This document shows, piece by piece, positions 36,842-46,502 of a stretch of DNA of 64,000 nt; positions within the stretch are counted from its first letter, which is position 1; each line of letters opens with the position of its first letter. Position numbers and translations under genes: made by a program. The notes under the pieces were generated by a model that was not told the DNA's origin, did not search any database, and saw only the letters and a list, made by a program, of their open reading frames with translations. The stretch comes from Populus alba. Its lineage: Eukaryota > Streptophyta > Magnoliopsida > Malpighiales > Salicaceae. Location: positions 13,875,154-13,939,153 of the forward strand of contig NC_133299.1 in assembly GCF_005239225.2 (NCBI RefSeq), read 5' to 3'.

Positions 36842-36875
<34 letters not shown>
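36842..36875. repeat. (TC)n microsatellite, about 16-17 units
   Basis: Uninterrupted TC dinucleotides on the plus strand, preceded by acaag and followed by tataatg. Confidence 0.97.
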
Positions 36876-36877
<2 letters not shown>

Positions 36878-37670
36878 ATGTATGGATGCATGGAAAACAT
36901 AACAAACTGTCGGGTTTGTTAAAATGTCAACAAAATTCAACTCTAATTCAGTAGGCAGCACGTGCTAAAGAAAGCTGAGATAAATAAAAGTCTTACAAGC
37001 ATATTTCTTAAAATTCATTTTTTTGAAAAAAAAAAAAAACTGTGATTTTTTTTTTATTTTTTTTTCTATTGATTTATTATAATTTTATAATCTAGATCAC
37101 AAGTATGACATGTTAACTCGGATTGACTAAGATCGGTTTTTTTTATTATATTTTATCTAATTTCTTGTTTTTATATTTAATTAGCTAAGAATTTAGCTAT
37201 TTTTCTTTTTTCACAAACGATTTTGTTAAGTTGCTGTGATTGTTTTTTTTTTTTTTTTTTTTAATTTGATCATTTTATTGTCATTGTATATTTTTTTTAT
37301 TGTTTAATTAAAATAAAATAACTTATTTAATTTCATCGGATTTATAACTTGAATAGTGTTGGCAGTATCTAAATATTATTTTTTACGAAAAAATAATCTG
37401 AATGCACAAAGAAGCACGGTGTCACATCTAGCATATACTAATACAAATGTAATGACCCAATCTATTGGTTCAAATGATAAGCTTTACAATTACACGAGAG
37501 TTCAAAAGCAATCAACCTTATCCAATTAATTCTTGACCTTTTGATTTGTGTCCCATTCTTGCAATAGGATACATAATATTATGAACTTTACCGCATCTTG
37601 TCGGGTAAACAGAAAAATGGAAAGATTAAGATTAAAAAAACGATACATTAAGACAAATCGAAAAGAATGT

Positions 37671-38872
37671 TCAATTTATAGCAGAACACACTCTTCGAAT
37701 TTCACCAGTAGTGCCGGTTTTCACACCGATGTTACTCATCTTGACCATGGACCTGCCAAACTCCACACCAAACGTGAGCCCAGCCAGGCCTCTGACACCA
37801 AGGAAGCGCTGGACAAAAGTTCTTGTGGTTGCATCAGTCCATAACTTTTGATCAGATTCAAGTATTCCTTGACCACTTCTCAAATTTGCAAAGAAAGATG
37901 AGTCAAAACTATTTTGGCTACCGGTGTCTAGAGCAATACGCCTTGACCCATCACCGTTCTGTGGACAGAGTGTCTGTAGTTGAGAGACAAATGAAGGGTT
38001 GATGGATGGGTCCGCACCGTTTCCTGTTGTCGTGAAATTGTACAGTCTGTACCTGAAGAATTGACAAGCAGTGGTTCCTATGGTGTGTCCTCCTGTAATA
38101 AAAAAATTACAAAAAATAATCAAGACGTGCATGGTTTGAAGTTGATGAGCTTGCTTAGTTAATTTGTTTTTTTCTTACCAACAAGGGTAACAAGATCTTG
38201 AGCGTTGAGACCAAATGCTGCAAACTTCTGTTTCTGCACGTCAACGGAGTCGGTGAAACCTGGCAAATTAGATGTATCGGATGCCAATGAAACCCTACCG
38301 TCTCTCCGTCCGGTGGGCACTGGCCAAGTGAGTCCCTTTGTCTGCAATGCATGAACATTATCTATATGGGTATATAGAGTAATGTTGATGGAAGCGGGGA
38401 GAAGCATTAGATCGGGAGGACCTAAAATATCTCAAAAAAAAAAAAAAAAAAAACAACAAGCAGCTAGCAAGAAGGTGAGTACCAAAACAACAGAATCACG
38501 AGCAGCAAGGGCTAGAATGTCTGCACATGAGACAACGCCAGGGCACTCAGCTTCAAGCTGCGTCTTGGCATCAGCAATGACATCGTATCCTCTCAACAGA
38601 AGGTTTGGCCCAGCAGTTTTTTCAGTATTAGCGCCATCAATGAGGATGGAAGCATCACAACCATTCACAAAGCAATCATGGAAATGCATCCTGAGCAGCC
38701 CAGGGGCAATGGAGGAATCGGAAGTGAAATGAGACTGGACTGTTGCCCTAACAATGGATTCAGCCCTACGGCACGTCGTTGCATAAAACCCAACACGAGT
38801 GCCTTGGCCTTGCACCGTGGCGGTGCCAGCCATGGCCACCAAAAGAAACATTAAAACTACTTTTTGGCTCAT
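37671..38872 (-). CDS. Secreted class III peroxidase, 3 exons
   Basis: Haem peroxidase of the plant secretory pathway, acting in the apoplast or cell wall on phenolics with H2O2. Exons are 38872-38483, 38341-38179 and 38092-37671; both introns are GT-AG. The product is 324 aa, the normal family length. It has a hydrophobic signal peptide ([16 protein letters not shown], cleavage likely near residue 22). The distal haem site is [17 protein letters not shown], with catalytic R61 and H65. The proximal histidine is H187 in GGHTIG. All eight disulfide cysteines are present (TTC, HDC, NGC, AEC, SC, TTAC, TLC, RVC). An N-F-T sequon lies in exon 3. The canonical gene has four exons; here the first two are fused, so intron 1 is missing. 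A TATA-like ctatatatt lies at 39021-39029 (complement). It resembles the peroxidase N1/PRX71-type group, but I do not assign an orthologue. Confidence 0.95.
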
Positions 38873-39029
38873 TGTATATGCTAGCTAAGAGACTGTAACT
38901 ATTCTTGAAACGCAATTTTAGTAGCACACAAGCTCTTAGCTAGATTTGTGCGTTCTTCAGGGAAGTAAGCTAGCTAGGTAAGTAGCTAAGAGGAGTGCAT
39001 ATTGCCATTGTTTTTCGTAAAATATATAG

Positions 39030-41094
39030 GCATTTTTAGTCAGCTAAGCTGAGGAAGGAAGTAAACAAAGCCGGCTATATAATAGCTAGGCAGAATAAGT
39101 CTGATTAAATTTGGAAGTATTCAAAGATACAGACGAGAGGTGAGTGGGAAATGATAAGGTTGCAATGTTCATCTTTGTCGTGTTACGACGAAGGTTTTGC
39201 ATGCCAGTAGGTCTCACGCGGTGGAGGGAAGACTTAGTCAACCCTCCTTTATTTTTTTTGTTAACGTCAACTAGTTAACTAACAACTCTACGTGGGGATT
39301 ATTTTCATTTTATCCATAAAAATGAAAAGAGTTGCCACAAACATGTTTTAAACAAAGAAAAAAAATATGATTTGAGTTATAGACCTGACAATGTTGAATA
39401 AGCTGGTTTTATTTAAAATGATAATAAATAAAATAAATTTAAAAAGAAAAGTGATTAAAATAATATAAGAAAGAAATATTTTTTAAAAAAGAGACAAACA
39501 ATGCATCTTAATTCACATTTCATTAAATACAGAATAACAAAATAGAATAAAAAATGGACATAATTTTTTTTTTTTGTCTTAGTTAACCAGAGTTAGCATG
39601 ACATGCTTGTAGCCCCAATAATCAAGGCCAAGTCAATCTGAGATATTCCTCCAAACCTGCAGCCTAGATGATGAAATATGAATAATCTAATAAAAAAAGA
39701 TAATTATAAAACTCTATTAAAATAAAAAGTATGTTATTTTTTTAAATTCATAAACTAGGTCATTAAATCCAAGGCATCTCCTATTTGAAAAAAATCTTAA
39801 AATCCAATTCTCAATCAATCAAATATTAAAGGATGAAATTGATAAATAAAAATTAATTATATAAAAAGGATTTTAAAAAATAGCAATAAAAATAATGAGG
39901 ATCAAGATTAAAACACAAAATAAAATTTATATTTGATTGAATGGTGAAATTGAAAAGAAAAATCAATTTAACAAAAAATCAAAAGAACAATGGTCAAAAT
40001 TTATATAAAAAATAAAAATATATTTTTGATTGAATGGTTAAATTGAAAAGAATAATAACTTTTACAAAAGGATCAAGAAAGAAATTAAAAATCAAAACAA
40101 TGAGAACTAAGTTAAAAAAATATAAACCATCAATTTGGATTAAATGACGAAATTAAAACCAATAGAACTTTTTCAAAAAGGTAAAAATAAAATAAAAAAT
40201 AAAAAAATAAGGATTAAATTAGAAAATATAATATTTATTAAATTAGGACTGAAGAATGAAATTGAAAACAATAAAACTTCTACATAAAGACCATGAACCA
40301 AAAAATAAAAATCAAAAGAATAAAGACTAGAGTTGAAATACTAACAATAAAAATGGTAAAGCTGTGGTTTTCAAGAAATAAAAAAAAATAAGTTAAAAAA
40401 AAATAAAGATCTATCAACAGCAAATCAAATCACCAACATCAACATATGCTGCTCTGTAAATAAGAGAACATGACAATGTTTTCAACAAAGTAACTGAAGG
40501 GCATTTTTGGAAGCCAAGAGGCGCCGCATGCTCCGCTCCGAGTTAACAGAGACCTCTCACGAGCCTCTTGGTGTCATACACTCGCCAATCGTTTTTTTTT
40601 TTCTCTTTTATATCAATTGTCATGTTAACAACAAAAATACCATTGTGAAAAGGAAAAAAAGCACGTTAACTCTAGTTTTATAATTTTTGTTATTAATGGT
40701 ATTTTAGTTGTTTCCCTAAGCTTTTTAGTTGTTTAATATATTTTTATATTTGATCAAATTCTAAATCACCCCTCAGCTAAAATTATAATAATAAAAAAAA
40801 AATCATTGTGAAAAATACAAAAATACCTATTGACGGCAATTTTAAATTGTTTGCTTTTAAGGGTATTTTTATTGTTTTTCTATGTATTTAAAATAATAAT
40901 AAAAAGATTTATTTGTTTCTAGTTAATTGATAATAATTGAAAATACTGTAATGTCCTTGATTGCTAATGTTAGGTTTTTTTGGTTGAGGAGTAAAATCGT
41001 TATTATATTGATACAGTGAACAATATAAATGAAAATGAAGCTAGCATTTTTACCCAATTTATTTATTTTTATTTTTTATATATATGTTTTACTT
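39030..41094. other. AT-rich intergenic region with degenerate tandem repeats
   Basis: No gene recognised. 39820-40340 shows a worn tandem repeat (see separate entry). 40490-40590 is a less AT-rich island with cgccgcatgctccgctccg and no coding signal. Confidence 0.5.
39820..40340. repeat. Degenerate ~105-bp tandem repeat, about five copies
   Basis: Marker strings of the form gattgaatggtgaaattgaaaag occur at about 39830, 39936, 40028, 40137 and 40248. They are spaced 92-111 bp apart, each followed by aataaaa...tcaaaa-type sequence. Divergence between copies is high. Confidence 0.55.
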
Positions 41095-41255
41095 CAATCC
41101 GGTGGAACTATTTTTTAATAGCTCCACCGGATTGGAAACATGGAATATTCAAAGGCGGACAGAGTCCTTGGGCAGTGCATAAAGAAATAGCTCCACCGGA
41201 TTGGAAACATTGAATATTCAAAGGCAGACACAGTCCTTGGGCAGTGCATAAAGAC
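41095..41255 (+). repeat. Hairpin plus two-copy 69-bp tandem repeat
   Basis: CAATCCGGTGGAACTA (41095-41110) and TAGCTCCACCGGATTG (41119-41134) form a 16-bp inverted repeat with one mismatch and an 8-base loop. The right arm starts a 69-bp unit (41118-41186) that is repeated at 41187-41255 with few changes (shared cctt-gggcagtgcataaag ends). The translation APPDWKH/PWAVHK is probably incidental. Confidence 0.8.
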
Positions 41256-41393
41256 ACTTCTTTAAAAAACATATTATAGAATGGGTAATATTTCGTGGAC
41301 ATACCTCTGTTATAATTCTATACATTATATCTATAAGATTGAGTATGAGATTATACCTACTCACTAACCAATGATTTTAAATAAATCTACTCA

Positions 41394-42412
41394 TTTGACA
41401 ATCAAATACTTCCATTTAAAAAAACTCATTTTTCCTTCATGTTCTAATAACATAAAAGTCAACTTTGAACAATCAACTTCAAATTCAAGGTTAATGTTGT
41501 TTCTATATTTTTGAAACCCGCCCCCACGGTGGGTCGACCCGAAACTAAAACCGGGCCAGATTAAAAAAAAATTGAAAAAGTCAAGATCTGGCGGGTTGAC
41601 ACGGTAACCCAATTGACCTAGTAAAACCTAGTAAAACCCATTGACTTTTGTTTTTTGTTTTTTTTTTTTTACTAAAATAGCGTTGCTTTGATTTTTTAAA
41701 AAGATAGGGATTGACCCGGGCGACCCAATCAAAACCCGGAACCCGGACCTTGGACCGCGCCGGATTTAAAAACTATGGTTGTTTCCTTTAAAATGATATT
41801 GTATTTAATGAAAAAAAATTTATCTTTCCATTAAAATAAATCTACTCATTTGACAAAGAAAATTAGCAATTATTTAGCTTATAATTATTATTTAATTTTT
41901 CATGATATGACTTAATTTGATTAAATATATATATCTTTTTATTTTATTAATAATTTATTAATTCAGATTTATAGTTTTGACTAGTCTAGACCAATCTAGT
42001 TTTGTTTTCATACCCTTTATTTTTCTTATATATTTGGGATATTTGTATTATTAGTACTTTTTTTTTCAGTTCAATATAAAAGCTATATTTTATTTGTTTT
42101 TTTTATATAGTAATGATTTTTTTTTACCGTGTCAATCAAATACTTTCATTTTAAAAAAATCCCTTTTTGCTTCATATTCAAATGACATAAAAGTCAACTT
42201 CAAATTCAGGGTTTATGTTGTTTCCTTTAAAATGATATTGTATTTAATGAAAAAGAAATATCTTTCAATTAAAATAAATCTACTCATTTGACAAAGAAAA
42301 ATAACAATTATTTAGCTTATAACAATTATTTAATTTTTTGATTATGTTAATTTGATTAAAAATATATATCTTTTTATTTTATTAATTCAGATTTATAGTT
42401 TTGACTAGTCTA
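41394..42412 (+). repeat. Local direct duplication, ~300 bp units
   Basis: Unit 1 (41394-41996, including a MITE) and unit 2 (42132-42412) share atcaaatactt-catttaaaa, cataaaagtcaac, a tcctttaaaatgatattgta segment, ctactcatttgacaaagaaa and tttatagttttgactagtct in the same order. Confidence 0.85.
41504..41777. mobile_element. hAT-type MITE (274 bp) with an empty paralogous site
   Basis: It is flanked by the perfect 8-bp repeat GTTGTTTC (41496-41503 and 41778-41785). Ends are TATATTTTTGAAACCCG and, as complement, CATAGTTTTTAAATCCG (13 of 17 match). The second unit of the local duplication has a single uninterrupted tgttgtttcctttaaaatg at about 42210. Internal sequence is unusually GC-rich for the region (gacccgggcgaccc, ggaccgcgccgg). 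Confidence 0.82.
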
Positions 42413-42419
42413 TTTAATC

Positions 42420-45400
42420 ATTATGATCGCCACCTCATGTCGTGCATGGTAACAATCCATTTTTTTCTCTAATACACTCTCCTTCACCTCTTTTTTCTCT
42501 CTCTCTCCCTCTCTTTCTCTAAAAAAGGTTTTATTAGTGGAGTATATAATTATTCTTTATAAGAAAGGTTATACATTTGATGATCTCACTAAGATCAGAT
42601 AATTTTTAAATTAACTATAAAAATGATATCTCTGTTTTCAAAGCTTTTCAATAAAAGTAGTATTTTTTTTTTCATATCTATAATGTCTTCAACAACAATC
42701 TTCATTGAAATCTTTAAATATATCTCCATAAAAATCTCCACGGTGAGATCTTAATGTCTTCAAACATGTCTCTATAAAAATCTTCATGTCACCATTGAAT
42801 CTCCACATGTTTCTCCATGAAAATTTCCAAGGTAAGATCTTTATATCCTCAAACATGTCTCATTTGAATATTCAAACATGTCTTTAATATCTCTAAAAGG
42901 AACACGGATACTTCTCTTGGTCCCAATAACCATTTATCTCTAAAAAGATCGGGGTCCTTTCTCTAAGTGTTCGTGAACACTTGTTTCCAAAAATATCAAG
43001 GGTCATTCTCTATGATTACTCACTGAACACTTTTTTAAGTCTTAAACACATATACCGACCATATTATTTACATTTACACTTACTTCTTATTACTGTATTG
43101 CTTTTTTAACAAAGCAACACAATTAAAGTATTTTCTCTCTTACAAAAACATTGACAAAAAGTTATGAAAAGTCATTGATACAAAACAAAATGGTAACATC
43201 ACTTATATAAAATAAGAAAGTTTTCTTTCTCCACCTTTACTAGTTAAGTCTTTCAAACATGTATGTTTAAAAGACTTGGGCAAAAAATGATGGTGTAAAA
43301 AAAACAAATAGATGGAACAATTAATTTGGGAAGTATCCTAAAAGACTACACACACCCATGAATGTGGCCACCACTTATGCCACGTTGTTTGGGCCACCAA
43401 ACAAGTATATTTTATCATTCTCATTCTCATGTTTTTCTCTCACATGTTCCCTCTCCTCCTTTCTCTCACAAATCTTTTGCATTTCTCTCTTATTTTCACT
43501 ACACATATTGCACAATACAAACACACAAAACTTTGTTTAGTTACAAGAAATCAGTGTTAGGTATCGCTTACGCACAAAATATTTTTATGATTAACTGGCA
43601 TATTCTCTACAAGTATGTTTTTTTTATGTAGGGTCAGCACCATTTTTTCTAGCCAATAGTTGACAATGCAAATACGAGCCACTTTCTATGCAAACCAAAC
43701 ACCATTTTTTCTCGACCAATAGTTATTTTTATCCAACATGTCATTGATATTCACTAACCATTTTACCAATGAAATTCCATAAATTACATCCAATTATGGG
43801 CACCAATATTTTCACCTATCAATTTTCATGCAATTCCCGATGTGAACTGATATGACCAAACTTTATAAATACATTAGGTCACTAGGTAAATAGAATGAAG
43901 TCATAATTTTCTCAAACTCGACACTTTTATACACTTGCATTTTCTCTCAATTCTTTTAATATATTTGTTGACTTAAGCATTGAAGAGTCTCTCGTTTTAG
44001 GAGAAACTTGTTTTTTAAGGAAAAATTTTAATCACAGGTCAAGCCCAATAACCAGCAAGTCTATATTAAACGTACAAGTCTTGTCTTAGGATCGTAGGCC
44101 ATGAAAAGCCTATTTTATATGTGAAGTTTTTTCTCTAACTTCATCAAAATTCTTTGTGATGTTTTTTTTTTGGTTAAATTCCCTTGCTCTTAATTAATTG
44201 TTGGCTTTGATGGAGATAGATGTTGTTTCAAAGAAATATATTTTAAAAAACTTGTTTTTTCTTTGAACTTTACTTTGGAAGTTGATGAATTTGTGAAAAC
44301 TTGATACTAAATTGGGTTTTCAATGTTGCATCTTGGACTAATAGAGTGGTTGGGCTTGACCACTAATTGGTGATGTGACGGGGTTACTTCCACGATCTCT
44401 TACAAAAACAAGTTCTTTATTAGAATATGAGACTCTTTGATGATTAAGTTAGTAAACATAGAAGAAGAAATAATGTAAAAGAAAGTGAAGGAGAGTGAAG
44501 AACGTAGAAGAGTGTATGTTTGTTCTTATATGAACCTGTGTTATGTATAATGTTCTGTCTTGTGTAGCTATTATTTATTTATCTGGTGACATAAGATATT
44601 TATAGACTTTCATCATGTCAACTTACCTCATGAAGAATAATGTAATAAATGATAATAATTACTTTTTCTCACAAGTATCTCATGAGAGTGAAGAAAAACA
44701 AGTTAACTATTATTATATCTCATTGTGCCATTAATGAAAAGGTAAGCACCTACGATTGATAGGTGAGAAAGGCATGTGTATATAAGTCGAAGAGAGTGTG
44801 GTGTCGTATTATCTTTCTTAAAACTTGTCATTTTATATTATGGTACGTGCTAGTAGCTAAGATTTTGCATGGTACTGGATTGAGGCCCAAATATTCTTTT
44901 ATGATCCACTCACGACAATGACAGTCTATTTTGGTTATCCCAAATGAATTGAACTTTTGTTTTTTTAATTTTGTTTTGGATTAAAGAAGTTTTGTTAATA
45001 AATATTATGATGCAGGTGGAAACTAAAGGCAACAACAAATAAAGAAAAAACATGAGAATTTTAATGAACGAAAGAGGTTGCAGATGTAAACTCCAGGTTC
45101 ACAGGTTTTATTTTCTCTTAATAATCATCTTCCTAAAGGTTTATAAAGTCTTAAATAGGTTAGAAATCTTATTTTAACTAGAAAACAAAATAAAAATTTG
45201 AAATTACAAAGGAAAGAAGTATGAAATCCAAAAATAATAAGAAAAATCACAAAACTCTCAAAACTAGGATACCGAGGTGAGATTTTGAATATCTAAAGAT
45301 TCGACAGTCAAAGTATCTACTCCAAAAAAAAATAGTGTTTGAAAACTCCTTTAAAATTATTAACACGATCTAACAGTCAGATCAAAAGTTATGTCTTTTT

Positions 45401-45479
45401 AAATTGTTATTCTATCTCCGAACTGTGTAACATTAGTTTCATGATAATTGGTCTGTTATGGGTTTCCGATGTGCATTTT
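42420..45479. other. AT-rich intergenic DNA, nothing recognised
   Basis: Contains low-complexity CT-rich runs (42470-42530), a worn repeat of the type tctccatgaaaatctccaaggtgagatctt (42700-42890) and short open frames without family likeness. Confidence 0.4.
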
Positions 45480-46050
45480 AATGCGCTTACAAATGAGTAA
45501 GGCAAAAGTGAAGGCATTTCTATTTTGATGCAGAGACGTGTCCTTGATGGTCAGGACAGATGAAACATATTCTTCTGGGTTTTGTGGAGGAAGTACTCTT
45601 ATGTCTTCACTCCCATAGCTCTGCTGGGAAAAAGGACTTCGTGTTCCTCGTTGGTTTCCCTTGTTTAATGCACAGTTCAGGCTTTGCAAAGGCCAATCCG
45701 TTCAGTTTGGGCAGAGAGGCATCCCTTACTTGAACTCCTGTGATATCCAGGCCCGCATTGTCAAGGCCGAAGACACCATCAAGCTTGACTTAGAGAACAA
45801 CAATATAATTGTAGAAGAGGCTGGGTAAGGAGAAATCAAGAACAGGGAGAAGCACTAAGGAAGCTTTGAGACAATCCACCTTCAAGAAGCCACTGGCCAT
45901 GAGTTTGCCACTCGCCTAGGCGACATGTTCACCATTGGAACAGGCACCGAACTGCAGGTTTTTCTTCCCAAGGGAAAGGATATCAAGCTGTCCATCATCG
46001 AGGAGCGCCCAAAAGAGGCTTGAAGCTTCTCAAACTGCTGCTCAGAATTT
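45480..46050 (+). pseudogene. Ribosomal protein S4 pseudogene
   Basis: A broken second copy of the RPS4 gene. Homology starts in exon 3 (tattttgatgcagagacgtg at 45521) and passes to sequence like exon 5 (cagttcaggctttgcaaagg at about 45671). Exon 4 is missing, but a cacag acceptor-like junction before exon 5 remains, so it was probably a genomic copy rather than a retrocopy. Within exon 5 about 60-70 bases are lost after aacaacaatataattgt. There are in-frame stops (gggtaagg, cactaagg) and small indels. The end matches SIIEE, then a frameshift into the old C-terminus and 3' UTR, where the minisatellite begins. Non-functional. Confidence 0.92.
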
Positions 46051-46502
46051 ATGAATTTTCCATGGCATAATTTTGCTTCTGGAGCTAGTACTGTCGATGA
46101 ACTAGTACTCAAACTGCTGCTTAGAATTTATGAATTTTCCATGGCATATTTTGCTTCTGGAGCTAGTACTGTCGATGAACTAGTACTCAAACTGCTGCTT
46201 AGAATTTATGAATTTTCCATGGCATATTTTGCTTCTGGAGCTAGTACTGTTGATGAACTAGTACTCAAACTGCTGCTTAGAATTTATGAATTTTCCTTGG
46301 CATATTTTGCTTCTGGAGCTAGTACTGTGGATGAACTAACACTCAAACTGCTGCTTAGAATTTATGAATTTTCCTTGGCATAGTTTGCTTCTGGAGCTAG
46401 TACTGTGGATGAACTAATACTCAAACTGCTGCTTAGAATTTATGAATTTTCCTTGGCATATTTTGCTTCTGGAGCTAGTACTGTTGATGAACTAGTACTC
46501 AA
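46029..46502 (+). repeat. 78-bp minisatellite, six copies, grown from the RPS4 pseudogene 3' end
   Basis: Units start with ctcaaactgctgc at 46029 (79 bp, one extra A), 46108, 46186, 46264, 46342 and 46420, followed by a partial ctcaac. The first about 45 bases of each unit correspond to the RPS4 C-terminal codons and 3' UTR (parent: tctcaggctgctgcatgaag, then ttcttgaattttccttggcat). The period is a multiple of three, so a frame stays open from ATG 46051 to TAG 46381-46383, encoding a 26-residue repeat (FASGASTVDELVLKLLLRIY type). Confidence 0.95.

Larger units (their letters stand above)
33716..37545. other. AT-rich intergenic region with simple repeats
   Basis: No gene was supported. It contains an AT-rich MITE-like core (33735-33870), a short aaaat tandem repeat (34649-34672), a degenerate GAT/GGT-type triplet field (35560-35940), a long AT microsatellite and a TC microsatellite. 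Open frames through the microsatellites are artefacts of their composition. Confidence 0.6.

Noticed and set aside
36291..36961. Minus-strand frames with Tyr-Ile or Arg-Glu repeats
   Set aside because: They translate the AT and TC microsatellites and have no independent support.
40514..40571. 9-bp inverted repeat CCAAGAGGC / GCCTCTTGG
   Set aside because: Short, with a 40-base loop and no target duplication or related copy; not enough to call an element.
43358..43631. Two overlapping plus-strand frames
   Set aside because: Ser/Phe/Leu-rich translations of CT-rich DNA; no family, splice or start context.
46029..46502. CRISPR-like regular repeat array
   Set aside because: Units are contiguous with no unique spacers, and the genome is a plant. 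It is a minisatellite.
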